Shown in pieces: positions 1 to 9,627 of a DNA stretch of 62,325 bases. How positions within the stretch are numbered: position 1 is the first letter of the stretch; every line of letters begins with the position of its first letter. A program made the position numbers and the translations under genes. The notes under the pieces were generated by a model, which saw only the letters and a program-made list of their open reading frames with translations, was not told the DNA's origin and searched no databases. Origin of the DNA: Deltaproteobacteria bacterium (GTDB lineage Bacteria > Desulfobacterota > Desulfuromonadia > Geobacterales > Pseudopelobacteraceae); NCBI GenBank assembly GCA_021781535.1, contig JAJXWO010000023.1:1-62325 (forward strand), read 5' to 3'.

Positions 1-103
1 CTGCATCACTCCGCCGGCTACCGTCCAAGTCCCCATCGATGCAACCCAGGGAAATAACGGGTTAGTGGTGCCCACAGGCCGGGTAAAGTTATCCGAAAAA
101 AGG
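1..103. repeat. Direct repeat copy A within the large deacetylase gene
   Basis: These 103 bases are identical to 1156-1258. Both copies encode the start of a jelly-roll (LamG-like) domain on the minus strand ([15 protein letters not shown]). The offset of 1155 bases is 385 codons, so the repeat is in frame. The match probably continues left of the window. Confidence 0.95.
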
Positions 104-3100
104 CTGATATTAATGATATTGATCGTAAAAGTCTGGGCGTTGGAGGTGCCACCGCCAGGAGCGGGATTGAAGACCGTTACCGAAGCTGTCCCTGCAGTTG
201 CTATGTCAGTGGCGGTTATTGATGCCGTTAGCTGGGTCGGAGATACATAAGTCGTTATACGGGCAGCTCCGTTCCATTGCACTACAGATCCGGTGACGAA
301 GCCGCTGCCGCTAACGGTAAGCGTGAAGGCCACCCCTCCCGCGGTCGCGGATGCCGGGCTGAGGCCAGAGGTAGCAGGAACTGGATTACCGGGAGTGCTG
401 ATCGTAAAGGTCTGGGCGTTGGAGGTGCCACCGCCAGGGGCGGGATTGAAGACCGTTACCGAAGCTGTCCCTGCAGTTGCTATGTCAGTGGCGGTTATTG
501 ATGCCGTTAGCTGGGTCGGAGATACATAAGTCGTTGTACGGGCAGCTCCGTTCCATTGCACTACAGATCCGGTGACGAAGCCGCTGCCGCTAACGGTAAG
601 CGTGAAGGAAGCCCCTCCGGATGTAGCAGTAGCAGGGCTCAGGCTGCTGGTGACAGGTACCGGTGCCACTTGTAGAGTGGAGGTAGTCACTGATATATCG
701 TCGACTGTTATGGTATAGGGCAGCGATCCCGTCCACCAATCCGCACTGATACCTCCACTCAAATAAGGAGCCCTGGAATCATAGTTGGTATCCGTTACGT
801 CCATCCTGAGAGTCCCGTCATAGTAGACGAGGATGCGACTTCCTATTAAGTTCATCTGGAGGGTGTGCCACCCTGTGCCGACTTCAGGCAGGCTGATCTG
901 CTGCATCGGCACGCCGGCACCAATGTCAGTCCAGGTGCGGAACTTCCACAGTTTCAGCACATTCGATCCTCCCGGCGATCCTGACGGGTAGACCCACGCG
1001 CCATAGTGGGCGCCGCTAGCCGGGTCAAGGCGCCCGCCAATGCCGCCCCCGAACGAACCCGCCGGAATCTGGATGCGCCCCTGCAGCGTATAGTCCGTCC
1101 ATTGACTCGAACCGGTTGTATAGGCGTAGGAATAGTGCGAACTGCTGCCGGTTCCCTGCATCACTCCGCCGGCTACCGTCCAAGTCCCCATCGATGCAAC
1201 CCAGGGAAATAACGGGTTAGTGGTGCCCACAGGCCGGGTAAAGTTATCCGAAAAAAGGGTGTTTCCGGTCGACGTAACCGTAATAGTCGCAGTCGCTACA
1301 TTACTGTTTGTCGCTCCGTCATTTGCCATGTAGGTAAAGCTGTCGTTCCCCACGTAATCCGCAACCGGGACATAGGTGAATGAACCGTTGGTCGTAAGCG
1401 TAAGGGTGCCATGAGACGGACCGCTCACCAGCTGAGCCGTCAGAGTCGCCCCTTCCGGATCGGTGTCGTTAGCCAGCACACCGGGAGCCGCCTGGTTCAA
1501 TGTAGTATTGGAACCGGTATTATATGTATCATTCACGGCTACAGGCGAAAGGTTGGTGGTTTGCAGAGAATACTGCACCTTGACGTTTGATACGGAAGGA
1601 CCGGTCCAGATTTTTACTCCATAATTGGTTGCTCGATAATCTGACAAACTGGCTAACATACCGTTAAGAAACACACTCAGATTCGTAACAGGTTGATCCT
1701 GGATTTTGGGAAGAACAACCTCAATGGCGTTATCGGCATCCATTGCTCCGGTTACTGATGCGGTCAGGACAGAAGTACCACCGGAAGTTGTGAATCCTGG
1801 CAAAATATTCACTTTTGAACGCGCAAGCCACCAGTCGCGAATTCCCACGGCATTAGCGAGCCACAATCTGGGCTTCGACAAGCTATATGTAACGTACTCT
1901 TCTTCCAGTCCATTGTTATTTGAAGGTGCATGCCCATAGAAATTGAGCAGCATGCCGGAATTATAATAGAAATCAACCGCAGACATTATTGAATTATACG
2001 TATGCCCCATATCAAGTGCACGTGGGGTTGTAGTGCCCACATACCAGTCGCTTGTCGGTATCGAAATGTGGGGAAAATGTTTTCCGGGCACCTTGGTTGA
2101 GAGAGTAAAATGAGGAAAGGGGCCGACTTTTTGCTCGCCCATTGTGATTACGCCTAATTGTTCCAGGATATCGTTGGAACCTTCACGAGTGGAATTGAAA
2201 TATGGTGAAACCCAGTTCCTTGGGCAGTTGCCGGTGGCGCCACAGCCGTCTCGGCCATTGTCAAGACCTGACAGCCACCCTTGAATATCCAGGAAAGACG
2301 TTGAAATTGAATCGACAGCATAGGCCTTGCCGCTCGTATAACCCGGCGGACTTTGGTCAAGCGCCTCGTCCGGCCCCCAGTGCCAGTAATCGAAATCGGT
2401 TTGCAGCAACAAAGGATTTCCCGGGTTCTTAAGACCTCCGTTGTGCGATCCAATTGTGGCCCCGTAGTTAGACACAGCGTCCCGTAGACTGGAGATTATG
2501 GCCGTTTTGTCACTCCCCGTGTAAGCGCGAAGCGTGCCGGTAGTAAAATAATAATCTCCCGCGGCCCCGAGAGAATGTTCATACTGAGCCGATGAGTAAA
2601 TGGTTTTTATCAGATCAATCGAACTCTCGAAATCATGACGAATAAGTAACGCTGCATCGTACTGATAACGCCATGGACTCACCTTGACAATTGGAAGTTT
2701 GAAAGATTCAAAAGCCCATTCAATGGCCTTGCGATAAATCAGATACGAATACATGCTCGGGTCAACGATTCCATGGCCGATGAGAGGTTGCAGCGCACCA
2801 TGATAGATTATTTGTCCTTGCCCGTAGTTATTGACTGTCAGCAGCGGAGCTGCGTCACCATATGCAATGACCGTAGCACCGCTGGCAACAACCTGCCATG
2901 CATAATGGCTGCTATGAATTACGTGGGTAGGTGAGACACCCCATGGGATCTCTTCTGAAGTCAATGGACTGCCCCAAGCGAGTGTACCGCCGGGGATATG
3001 GCTGGTCAGGCGATGGTCAACGCTCTTGGTGAAGTGATTGTTTACATACCAGTTCCAGTTATTGGTTTCGTTCAATGTTGCATTAGTCATATGCAATCCC

Positions 3101-3618
3101 ATTTCAGATGCAAGAGCAAAATCAGTGCGGTTGGTGCCGCCCGGATAACGGGTAAATGCGGAGGAACCGACGAACAGGACCCCTCCCGCAGTGACATAAT
3201 TACGGAGCGGAGCGATCTCATTGTCGGCAATCGCTTCAGAGGCCAGACTGATCAGAATCGGGTATTGCGGCGAACCATCAGCATTAAGCAGCTTTCCACT
3301 TGCGATATCACTATCACTGATTTCGACGAAGGGGGTGCCATCCGAACGAAGGGAATCTTCAAGAGATTCATACGCAACGAAATAATGCCATGAGGTATAA
3401 AACCACTGAAAGCCTGAATATCCTGGCCCTGTAGGTCTTGGCGGGATACCAGGTGTTGTTTCAAGTGCCTGGGTGAGCTCGGATATGTGTATGGCAACCA
3501 GAGGTTTGGGGAGTTCCAGAGCAACCGCGCTGTATGGAGTTGCTATGCTGACGAAACACACTATTGTTATCACGATGCAACTAACAGCCCAGTTAGTCAA
3601 CGATAGACGGCTCTTCAT
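1..3618 (-). CDS. Large secreted modular polysaccharide-deacetylase-like protein (C-terminus beyond window)
   Basis: Open from the ATG at 3618 to the window edge without a stop, so at least 1206 residues are encoded and the C-terminus is missing. GAGGGGG lies 7 nt before the ATG. Residues 1 to about 32 form a signal peptide. A region resembling a class-I amidotransferase-like or surface-protein fold follows (for example [15 protein letters not shown]). From about residue 320 there is a NodB-like polysaccharide deacetylase region (LIRHDFES, later TIGSHNGG). Around residues 690-775 is a cadherin-like/Big_9 segment ([13 protein letters not shown]). A jelly-roll, LamG-type region spans about 787-973, then two IPT/TIG-like repeats of 93 residues, then the start of a second jelly-roll copy. 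It is the last visible gene of the long minus-strand polysaccharide operon. I infer a surface or periplasmic enzyme acting on the exported glycan. Catalytic activity is not shown, because the full metal-ligand set was not verified. Confidence 0.8.
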   Translation of the reverse strand, partial: MKSRLSLTNWAVSCIVITIVCFVSIATPYSAVALELPKPLVAIHISELTQALETTPGIPPRPTGPGYSGFQWFYTSWHYFVAYESLEDSLRSDGTPFVEISDSDIASGKLLNADGSPQYPILISLASEAIADNEIAPLRNYVTAGGVLFVGSSAFTRYPGGTNRTDFALASEMGLHMTNATLNETNNWNWYVNNHFTKSVDHRLTSHIPGGTLAWGSPLTSEEIPWGVSPTHVIHSSHYAWQVVASGATVIAYGDAAPLLTVNNYGQGQIIYHGALQPLIGHGIVDPSMYSYLIYRKAIEWAFESFKLPIVKVSPWRYQYDAALLIRHDFESSIDLIKTIYSSAQYEHSLGAAGDYYFTTGTLRAYTGSDKTAIISSLRDAVSNYGATIGSHNGGLKNPGNPLLLQTDFDYWHWGPDEALDQSPPGYTSGKAYAVDSISTSFLDIQGWLSGLDNGRDGCGATGNCPRNWVSPYFNSTREGSNDILEQLGVITMGEQKVGPFPHFTLSTKVPGKHFPHISIPTSDWYVGTTTPRALDMGHTYNSIMSAVDFYYNSGMLLNFYGHAPSNNNGLEEEYVTYSLSKPRLWLANAVGIRDWWLARSKVNILPGFTTSGGTSVLTASVTGAMDADNAIEVVLPKIQDQPVTNLSVFLNGMLASLSDYRATNYGVKIWTGPSVSNVKVQYSLQTTNLSPVAVNDTYNTGSNTTLNQAAPGVLANDTDPEGATLTAQLVSGPSHGTLTLTTNGSFTYVPVADYVGNDSFTYMANDGATNSNVATATITVTSTGNTLFSDNFTRPVGTTNPLFPWVASMGTWTVAGGVMQGTGSSSHYSYAYTTGSSQWTDYTLQGRIQIPAGSFGGGIGGRLDPASGAHYGAWVYPSGSPGGSNVLKLWKFRTWTDIGAGVPMQQISLPEVGTGWHTLQMNLIGSRILVYYDGTLRMDVTDTNYDSRAPYLSGGISADWWTGSLPYTITVDDISVTTSTLQVAPVPVTSSLSPATATSGGASFTLTVSGSGFVTGSVVQWNGAARTTTYVSPTQLTASITATDIATAGTASVTVFNPAPGGGTSNAQTFTISTPGNPVPATSGLSPASATAGGVAFTLTVSGSGFVTGSVVQWNGAARITTYVSPTQLTASITATDIATAGTASVTVFNPAPGGGTSNAQTFTINIINISLFSDNFTRPVGTTNPLFPWVASMGTWTVAGGVMQ
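121..319. repeat. Tandem IPT/TIG-domain repeat, copy A
   Basis: A 199-base stretch differing from 400-598 at three positions (130, 160, 247), all A versus G. The period is 279 bases (93 codons). It encodes one immunoglobulin-like IPT/TIG unit ([18 protein letters not shown]). Such high DNA identity implies a recent duplication or gene conversion. Confidence 0.95.
400..598. repeat. Tandem IPT/TIG-domain repeat, copy B
   Basis: Second copy of the 93-codon unit, nearly identical to 121-319. The reading frame stays open through both copies. Confidence 0.95.
1156..1258. repeat. Direct repeat copy B within the large deacetylase gene
   Basis: Identical over 103 bases to 1-103. It marks the N-terminal end of the first jelly-roll module, directly after the cadherin-like segment. 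Confidence 0.95.
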
Positions 3619-3799
3619 GACTCTGCCCCCTCACTTCACAGACCACGTATCAACCCTGTCAAGTTTTAACAGCAAGAACGAAACCAACCCCGCAACATCA
3701 ATGTTTAATGATGTTTTTCGTAGACTGCACGTACATTCAGCCGTTCGGCATAACCGCTCGATTAAGTGGCAAGAGAGCCGCTACAAGCGCGTAAATAAT

Positions 3800-5083
3800 T
3801 TACAAGGGCAGCATTTTTTCTGCCCAATCGGGCGTTTCAGATTCCGTCGCACGGTCGAAATACTTGACCACCTGAGCAAGCGCGACGTGGTCAGATAATC
3901 TCTCTTTAATTTCCGGACCATATTCGATGGTTTCCCGAATGATCTGACAGATTTTTCCTATCTCGTTCGGACCGACGGCAGTGCCATTCGGCAGAGAGAT
4001 CACACGCTTCACCAGTGTCTCGGTTACCGGCAGCACCAGCCCCGCCTGAGGAAAATAGGAACGATACGGTTCCATTTTATGACAGCCGGGATAGAAATAG
4101 CGCCGGGCCAGGATATTTTCTTCGCGCAAAATGTCAACCAACTGATCTCTGCTCACATGTGTAACGGCTTCATCAATTTCAAGAAGGATATATTGATAAT
4201 TGCATTTTTCCCGGTGATCGTAGTCAATCAGCTTGACGCCCGGCAGGTCTCTCAACCCGTATGAGTAAGAGTTGTAATTCTCGCGATTCACCCCGATAAA
4301 AGTATCCAGGCTTTCAAGGTTTGTTAATCCCATAAGCGCAGAGAACTCATTCATCTTTCCGTTTGTTCCGACATATATGACGTTGTCATATCCCGAGAAC
4401 CCGAAATTTTTCATCAAGTGGATTTTCTCGGCCAGGCTATCATCATCAGTAACGATCGCCCCCCCCTCACACGTGTTGAAGAATTTGGTGGGATGGAAGC
4501 TGAAGACCTCCGCGCTCCCGAAGCTGCCGATCATCCTGTTTTTGTGTGAACAGCCGAAACCATGGGCCGCATCAAACAGCAGCTTCAATTTGTGAGCAGC
4601 CGCTATTTCTTCCAATGCTTCGATATTGCATGGGCGGCCCCACAGGTGCACACCGATGATTCCGGATGTCCGGGGCGTGATCATCTTTTCTATGCATGCG
4701 GGATCAAGCGTGTGTGTTTTGGGATCAACGTCGCAAAAGACCGGCGTTATTTCCTGCCATTGCAACGCATGCGCAGTAGCAACAAAGGTGAAAGAGGGAA
4801 CAATCACCTCACCCTTTAATTCAAGGGAACGTATGGCAATCTCCAGGGCAACAGTACCGTTACACATGGCAATACAATGCTTTACCCCGACCATGTCGGA
4901 AACTCTCTGTTCAAACTCCTGCACATACGGCCCGTTATTGCTCAGCCATTTCCTGTCCAGCATGTCATTCAGGCGTTCAAGCAAGCGTTTTCTGTCGCCA
5001 AGGTTGGGACGTCCGACATGGAGCTTTTCATGAAAAGCGGGAGATCCACCAAAAATAGCCAGATCATCAATATTCTTTTTCAT
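3800..5083 (-). CDS. DegT/DnrJ/EryC1/StrS-family sugar aminotransferase
   Basis: A 427-residue PLP-dependent aminotransferase of the family that converts nucleotide-linked keto sugars to amino sugars. The signs are DAAHGFG (Asp171, pyridine-nitrogen contact), the catalytic lysine at 200 in FSFHPTKFFN followed by CEGGAIVTDD, and the N-terminal GRPNLGD segment typical of the family. An in-frame start 12 codons upstream exists, but the ATG at 5083 gives the natural N-terminus MKKNIDDLAIFGG. The gene lies 132 bases after the methyltransferase in the same direction. With the NeuD-like and GNAT acyltransferases upstream, it probably supplies an amino sugar that is then N-acylated. Substrate and ring position cannot be told from sequence alone. 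Confidence 0.9.
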   Translation of the reverse strand: MKKNIDDLAIFGGSPAFHEKLHVGRPNLGDRKRLLERLNDMLDRKWLSNNGPYVQEFEQRVSDMVGVKHCIAMCNGTVALEIAIRSLELKGEVIVPSFTFVATAHALQWQEITPVFCDVDPKTHTLDPACIEKMITPRTSGIIGVHLWGRPCNIEALEEIAAAHKLKLLFDAAHGFGCSHKNRMIGSFGSAEVFSFHPTKFFNTCEGGAIVTDDDSLAEKIHLMKNFGFSGYDNVIYVGTNGKMNEFSALMGLTNLESLDTFIGVNRENYNSYSYGLRDLPGVKLIDYDHREKCNYQYILLEIDEAVTHVSRDQLVDILREENILARRYFYPGCHKMEPYRSYFPQAGLVLPVTETLVKRVISLPNGTAVGPNEIGKICQIIRETIEYGPEIKERLSDHVALAQVVKYFDRATESETPDWAEKMLPL

Positions 5084-5215
5084 CTCATACCCCCGTTCAC
5101 CAAAGAAACCCGTGCACATTACCGTTAGCCAATAAAAATGGCGGGGATCGCCACTGTTTGTATGAACTTCTGCTTCGTTATTTGTCAGGTTACGCAGCTT
5201 CTGCGGATGCCAACT

Positions 5216-6250
5216 TCAGGCCTTATATCCGCGCAGATAGCTATTGGTATTAAGAAGAGTCATGGGACAGAATTCAATGTCTCTGAAGCCCGCCTCTTCG
5301 AGCCAAAGCCTCGTTTCCGCCTGGGAATGGTTCCTCCCCTCATGTGTAACGCAAAGCTGAATGAGATCCAGGAAGATTGGCCAGCGGCCACCCAGCCGGT
5401 CGTCCCGCAAATATTGAGCTTGGACGACCAGCGACCCGCCTTGATTGATGGAGTTGTACAAAGATTTTAAAAGATTGCGACTTGTTTTTTCCCCAAGTCC
5501 ATGCAGCATGTTGGAAACAAGTATCATGTCATATGTACCGGGAATAGTATCCTTCAAGGCATCCAGAGGCAGGTAATGAACGTCGTTCGTCAGGGAGTAT
5601 TTTTCCCCTATTTCCATTGCGGTTTCCAGTACCTCAGGGTGATCGGCAAGATAAAGTTTCAGGCTTGGGTTACGCTTGCCCAGATGAAAAGCATACGTCC
5701 CCGGACCACAGCCAAGATCCAGCAGCGATTCGCATTCCTCCGTATCAAGGAAGTCTGCCAGCTGCTTTCCCCGCAATGACGCATAGTTATGCATCGACAG
5801 GGCAAAACTCCGGGTACTTTCCTTGTCCCCGCCGAGATGTGTAGCCGGATCAGTCGTTGGTGCGGAATTCAGGACAGCTTTATCGAGTTTTGACAGTGGC
5901 TCACAAAAATAATCCAGGCTGCGAATCCAGTCCCCCAGGTACTGTTCACCGGCGGAGGGTGATAATACGGCCCTGCACATCGGAGCGATGCTGTACTTAA
6001 TTCCATCTTTGGACTCGAGCAGTTTCAGCACGACTCCGGCGTTTAACAATCTTGAAAGCGTACCCGGCTGGGCATCCAACTGTTCGGCAAGCTCATGCAG
6101 AGTCTTGTTGCCGCCATCAATAAGCTCAAAGACCTTCAGCTTTAACAGGGCAAACAGTATGTTGGACTGAAAAAACCCCTCAGCCAGAGAGAGCACTTCA
6201 ATCTGCATCTTCTTTACCATCCGGTCTGATTCCGATTTTTCTTGTGACAT
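5216..6250 (-). CDS. SAM-dependent O-methyltransferase with winged-helix dimerisation domain
   Basis: The 344 residues follow the plan of O-methyltransferase family 2. A helical winged-helix dimerisation region lies at about 15-100 (LKLKVFELIDGGNKTLHELA), then a Rossmann methyltransferase domain with motif I LLDLGCGPG at 176-184 and an acidic loop LYLADHPEV. The start is fixed by AAAAGGAGG seven bases before the ATG. The gene follows an acyl-CoA dehydrogenase and an acyl carrier protein, an association also known from methoxymalonyl-ACP cassettes (fkbG-fkbI-fkbJ type) and from modified amino-sugar loci. The methyl acceptor could be a carrier-bound hydroxyacyl group or a sugar hydroxyl; the sequence does not decide. 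Confidence 0.85.
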   Translation of the reverse strand: MSQEKSESDRMVKKMQIEVLSLAEGFFQSNILFALLKLKVFELIDGGNKTLHELAEQLDAQPGTLSRLLNAGVVLKLLESKDGIKYSIAPMCRAVLSPSAGEQYLGDWIRSLDYFCEPLSKLDKAVLNSAPTTDPATHLGGDKESTRSFALSMHNYASLRGKQLADFLDTEECESLLDLGCGPGTYAFHLGKRNPSLKLYLADHPEVLETAMEIGEKYSLTNDVHYLPLDALKDTIPGTYDMILVSNMLHGLGEKTSRNLLKSLYNSINQGGSLVVQAQYLRDDRLGGRWPIFLDLIQLCVTHEGRNHSQAETRLWLEEAGFRDIEFCPMTLLNTNSYLRGYKA

Positions 6251-6369
6251 AAAACAGCCTCCTTTTATGGCGGGTAAGGCCCTTGATTAAGGGTATTCAG
6301 AAGTGCTCGCTGCACGTTTATTCAATCCGCTTTTTAACATAAAGATCCACTTCGCAGCCGCGCAACGGC

Positions 6370-7515
6370 TCAAAGCCCGAGCAGTGTTGATATTATGTTT
6401 TTCTGGATTTCGGATGTGCCCGAATATATCTTCCCGGCTATGGAGTCCCGCAGGTTTCTTTCAAAATCCATCTCTGTTGAATAACCATAGGCGCCGTGTA
6501 TCTGCAGGGCCTCCATGCAATTTTCCACATAACTTTCACTGACAAATAATTTTGCGATCGCAGACTCAATCGGCGCCCGCTTGCCCTGTGCTTTCAACCA
6601 TGCAACCTTGTATAGGACGAGCCTCGACAATTCCAATCGGACCTGCATGTCAGCGATTTTATGTGATATTGCCTGGTTTTTACCGATGGGCCGATCGAAC
6701 TGTTGTCTGTCATTTACGTAGCGGATACAATCTTCAAGATCCTTTCCCATAGCCCCGACATGGGTGGCAAACAGGCAGCTCCTTTCCCATTCCATCTCTG
6801 AATTGAAGATGGCGGCACCGGCACCCTCTTTCCCAAGCCGGTTCTCTTCCGGGACTTCGCAATCCTGGAGTATAACCTCTCCGAGCGGGCAGGTTTTCAA
6901 TCCCATCATATTCAGTGGTTTCCCTACAGAAAATCCTGGAAAACTTTTTTCTACGATAAAGACCGAGATCCCCGCAAAACCCTTTTTGGCATCCGTGACC
7001 GCAAACACCAGGAGGAGATCGGCTATCGGCGCGTTGGTGATAAACATCTTCGTCCCGTTAAGAATATATCGATCACCTTTCTTTTCTGCTTTGCACTTGA
7101 TGCTGAATGCATCTGATCCGGAATCCGGCTCGGTCATGGCATGACCGCCCTTGAGTGAACCGTTGCAAAGTCCCGGCAAATATCTGTCTTTCTGATAAGC
7201 GGAGCCGAATTTCAAAATCGGCGACTCGCATGTCCAGATATGTGAGTTGATCGAAAACAGAAGACCGCTGTCCCTGCAGCCATAACCAAGCCCTTCCATC
7301 GTGGCTACGCAGGTTATGATGTCCATGCCGAGACCACCGTACTCTTCCGGTATGGGAAGTCTCTGTATCCCGAAATCGGCACATTTTTCCCAGCCATATT
7401 GGTTGAATTCGCTATTCTTTTCGCGCTCTTTAGCCCCCTTATTAAGAACTTTTTCGGCGAATTCCATGGTTGATTTTTTAAAGTTCAGCTGATCTTCTGT
7501 TAACGAGAAATCCAT
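6370..7515 (-). CDS. Acyl-CoA dehydrogenase family flavoprotein
   Basis: A 381-residue, full-length FAD-dependent acyl-CoA dehydrogenase. The family signatures AMTEPDSGSDAFSIK and YSGTSEIQKNIIS are present. The usual medium-chain-type catalytic glutamate position is Ser365 (IYSGTSEI). Glu244 in MEWERS aligns instead with the catalytic glutamate of isovaleryl-CoA dehydrogenase-like enzymes, so activity is probably retained. The gene starts 36 bases after the carrier-protein gene, with AAAGGATAAAGG before the ATG. Its place between an ACP and a methyltransferase suggests it oxidises a carrier-bound acyl group made for sugar decoration rather than taking part in beta-oxidation. No beta-oxidation partners are nearby. 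Confidence 0.88.
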   Translation of the reverse strand: MDFSLTEDQLNFKKSTMEFAEKVLNKGAKEREKNSEFNQYGWEKCADFGIQRLPIPEEYGGLGMDIITCVATMEGLGYGCRDSGLLFSINSHIWTCESPILKFGSAYQKDRYLPGLCNGSLKGGHAMTEPDSGSDAFSIKCKAEKKGDRYILNGTKMFITNAPIADLLLVFAVTDAKKGFAGISVFIVEKSFPGFSVGKPLNMMGLKTCPLGEVILQDCEVPEENRLGKEGAGAAIFNSEMEWERSCLFATHVGAMGKDLEDCIRYVNDRQQFDRPIGKNQAISHKIADMQVRLELSRLVLYKVAWLKAQGKRAPIESAIAKLFVSESYVENCMEALQIHGAYGYSTEMDFERNLRDSIAGKIYSGTSEIQKNIISTLLGL

Positions 7516-7551
7516 GGCCCTTTATCCTTTCATTCCTGATGCCAACACAAA

Positions 7552-7803
7552 TCAGACAGCCTGCATCTGCTTTTCAACAAGCATGGCCATGCTGTTAAGG
7601 CTTTGGAAATTCTCCGGAACAATTTCCTCGTCCATGATTTTTATGTTGAAGGTATCCTCCATGAAAGCAATCAACTTCATGAGCCCAAGCGAATCGACAA
7701 TCCCCTGTTCAAGCAGATCTTCGTCAGGAGCCAATGTCTTTTTACCCATACCTGCGGCAATTTCAGTAAGTAGTACTTTTTCAATGCTATCCAGGATACT
7801 CAT
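7552..7803 (-). CDS. Stand-alone acyl carrier protein
   Basis: An 83-residue acidic carrier protein with the phosphopantetheine attachment motif DSLG (Ser38) in LLEQGIVDSLGLMKLIAFME. It is divergent from housekeeping AcpP and resembles carrier proteins dedicated to secondary pathways. A strong ribosome site AAGGAGGTG precedes the ATG by five bases. It lies between a GNAT protein and an acyl-CoA dehydrogenase inside a polysaccharide operon. I infer that it carries the acyl group destined for an amino sugar or other glycan substituent. Confidence 0.9.
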   Translation of the reverse strand: MSILDSIEKVLLTEIAAGMGKKTLAPDEDLLEQGIVDSLGLMKLIAFMEDTFNIKIMDEEIVPENFQSLNSMAMLVEKQMQAV

Positions 7804-7899
7804 CAGAGCACCTCCTTTTCAGATATTTTCCCGACAACCTGCACACTGTTGACATGCCTGCAATAACCGCTTCTCATCAACATCTTAAAAAGACAATAA

Positions 7900-8790
7900 T
7901 TAAACCCCTTCCGGAAATATTCCCAATGCTTCTAAATAATTACCTGGACGCCACGGTCCTCGCACCATGAGCGTATCAAGACAATAGATTTTGAAACCCA
8001 ACTCTATAAGGGATTTAACAAGCACATTATTCCTAGCCATGATACGTGTTTGACAGCGTCTGTTTTTGTAAACAGCGATCGCATGCTGGAACAGACATCG
8101 CGCTTCCTGCTCTCCCTCCGTAAGTAATGGACCCAGTTGCACCGTTTCTGCACCTGGGAGACTTACAAGATATCCACGGATTTCTGATTTACCCCGATAG
8201 ACAAAAACTTTGCCCCACTTGACATAATAAGCTAGATCCGCACGGCGATCCGATTTGCTTCTGGGCGTGTCATACCCATTAACCGCTTCAAGATCCTGCG
8301 CTGTCATCTCGCTTACATTAGCGCAGAGATCCGTGCGCTGCTCCACGTCTTTATCGAGAAGCAGATCCAGCATATTTTCCACCGGCAGAAAATCGAATGT
8401 GTAATAAAAATAGAAGGATGCGGGATTGAAAGCCTCCTGGACAAGCCTCAGGCTCTGCAGATTTTCAGCCCTCTTTAGCAGGGCGCGCATCATCTGGACT
8501 CCAACCCCATGTCCCTGGAACGATGGATCAACGGCTACCGGGCCGACACCTCCGAGATTGCCCCGCGGGTTAAGACAGCAGATCCCGGCGATACGTTTGT
8601 CCACCTCGGCAATCAGTAGTTCATTAGAACCATGGTGGAGCAAGGCCCACGCCCAGGATTCCCCGGCTTCTGCCCGTTTCATTTTCTGAGCATAACCATA
8701 TTTTGAGGCAACCGAATTGAACGATTCATACAGGATTTCCCCTACCCGTCCTGTATCCGCTTTAGTCATATCCCTTATCTGGGCCGTCAT
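7900..8790 (-). CDS. GNAT-family N-acyltransferase (possibly two GNAT folds)
   Basis: The 296 residues carry an N-terminal GNAT domain with the acyl-CoA-binding motif VDPSFQGHGVGVQMMRALL at about 92-110. A C-terminal half of GNAT-like length has no clear second cofactor motif. GGGAG six bases before the ATG fixes the start. The stop of the neighbouring NeuD-like gene is 10 bases upstream, so the two are co-transcribed. Because the next gene is an acyl carrier protein, an acyl-ACP:amino-sugar transferase is an attractive role, but the acyl donor and acceptor are inferred from context only. Confidence 0.75.
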   Translation of the reverse strand: MTAQIRDMTKADTGRVGEILYESFNSVASKYGYAQKMKRAEAGESWAWALLHHGSNELLIAEVDKRIAGICCLNPRGNLGGVGPVAVDPSFQGHGVGVQMMRALLKRAENLQSLRLVQEAFNPASFYFYYTFDFLPVENMLDLLLDKDVEQRTDLCANVSEMTAQDLEAVNGYDTPRSKSDRRADLAYYVKWGKVFVYRGKSEIRGYLVSLPGAETVQLGPLLTEGEQEARCLFQHAIAVYKNRRCQTRIMARNNVLVKSLIELGFKIYCLDTLMVRGPWRPGNYLEALGIFPEGV

Positions 8791-8800
8791 CGCAATCTCC

Positions 8801-9550
8801 CTAAGGCCGTAAATCGACTCCCACTGCTTGCTGCGATACTACTTCCTTTGCCCCCCATCCCTGTTTATGAGGGTCTAAAGACCATGACAGCCATGTGCCC
8901 AACTCGTCACTGGATTTTGGCAGCAGCTCGGGAGGCCTTCCGACGTAAACACCTTTTTCCCTGGTATTTTTAGTGACTGACACACCAGTGCCAACAATGC
9001 ATTCCCGTGCTACCGTAACCCTCTCTTTAATTGTTGCGTGCGCCCCGACAAAACCGAACGGTTCCAGGGTAACGCCGCCCAGCAAGATGGCGCCAGGTGC
9101 AACGAACGAGTGATCCATCAGGACTGAATGATGTCCAATTATTGCACCGGAGGCGACCGTCACGTTGTTTCCAATTTCTACAAAAGGTGCAACAACACTA
9201 TTTTCGAGGATAAGACAGTTATCACCGGTCACGAGTCCAGGAAAGGTTGTCGCCTTGGAGCTAATATAATTTATCAGCTGATACCCCTTTTTTTTCGCTT
9301 GAGAGTACCTTTCCTCCCGTAATCTGTTAACCTTCTGAAAACCGGCCGAAATTATCATGTGGTGCCCAGCAGGGGGGAAAATTGATTCGACATTTTCAAA
9401 AGGCACAACCGGCAACCCAAAGAGTTTATCCTCATGTATATATGTGGAATCGACAGTAAATGCTGTTACTGTATGATGAGAATCATGAGTTAGATAGAAG
9501 TGCACAAGTTCAGCAAACAAACTGTTTCCAAAAACAATCACCTTTCCCAT
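8801..9550 (-). CDS. NeuD/PglD-like sugar O/N-acetyltransferase
   Basis: The 249 residues begin with a Rossmann-like nucleotide-sugar-binding half (MGKVIVFGNSLFAELVHFYL), followed by left-handed beta-helix hexapeptide repeats (VTVASGAIIGHHSV, FVAPGAILLGG, VTVARECIVGTG). This is the plan of PglD and NeuD acetyltransferases. The start at 9550 is preferred over an in-frame codon 25 residues upstream because GGAGG lies six bases before it. Catalytic His is plausibly in GHHSV. It follows the ABC-exporter ATPase gene by 77 bases and probably acetylates an amino sugar of the exported glycan. Confidence 0.82.
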   Translation of the reverse strand: MGKVIVFGNSLFAELVHFYLTHDSHHTVTAFTVDSTYIHEDKLFGLPVVPFENVESIFPPAGHHMIISAGFQKVNRLREERYSQAKKKGYQLINYISSKATTFPGLVTGDNCLILENSVVAPFVEIGNNVTVASGAIIGHHSVLMDHSFVAPGAILLGGVTLEPFGFVGAHATIKERVTVARECIVGTGVSVTKNTREKGVYVGRPPELLPKSSDELGTWLSWSLDPHKQGWGAKEVVSQQAVGVDLRP

Positions 9551-9627
9551 TTCCAACCTCCCCATTTCGCACAAAACCGACTGTACGGCTATCAAACGGC
9601 TGCGATCGCAGCGGAACCGAGCCATCC

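Noticed and set aside
3694..3715. Hairpin AACATCA-N8-TGATGTT with a following T run on the plus strand
   Set aside because: No plus-strand gene precedes it, and on the minus strand no T run follows, so a terminator function is not supported.
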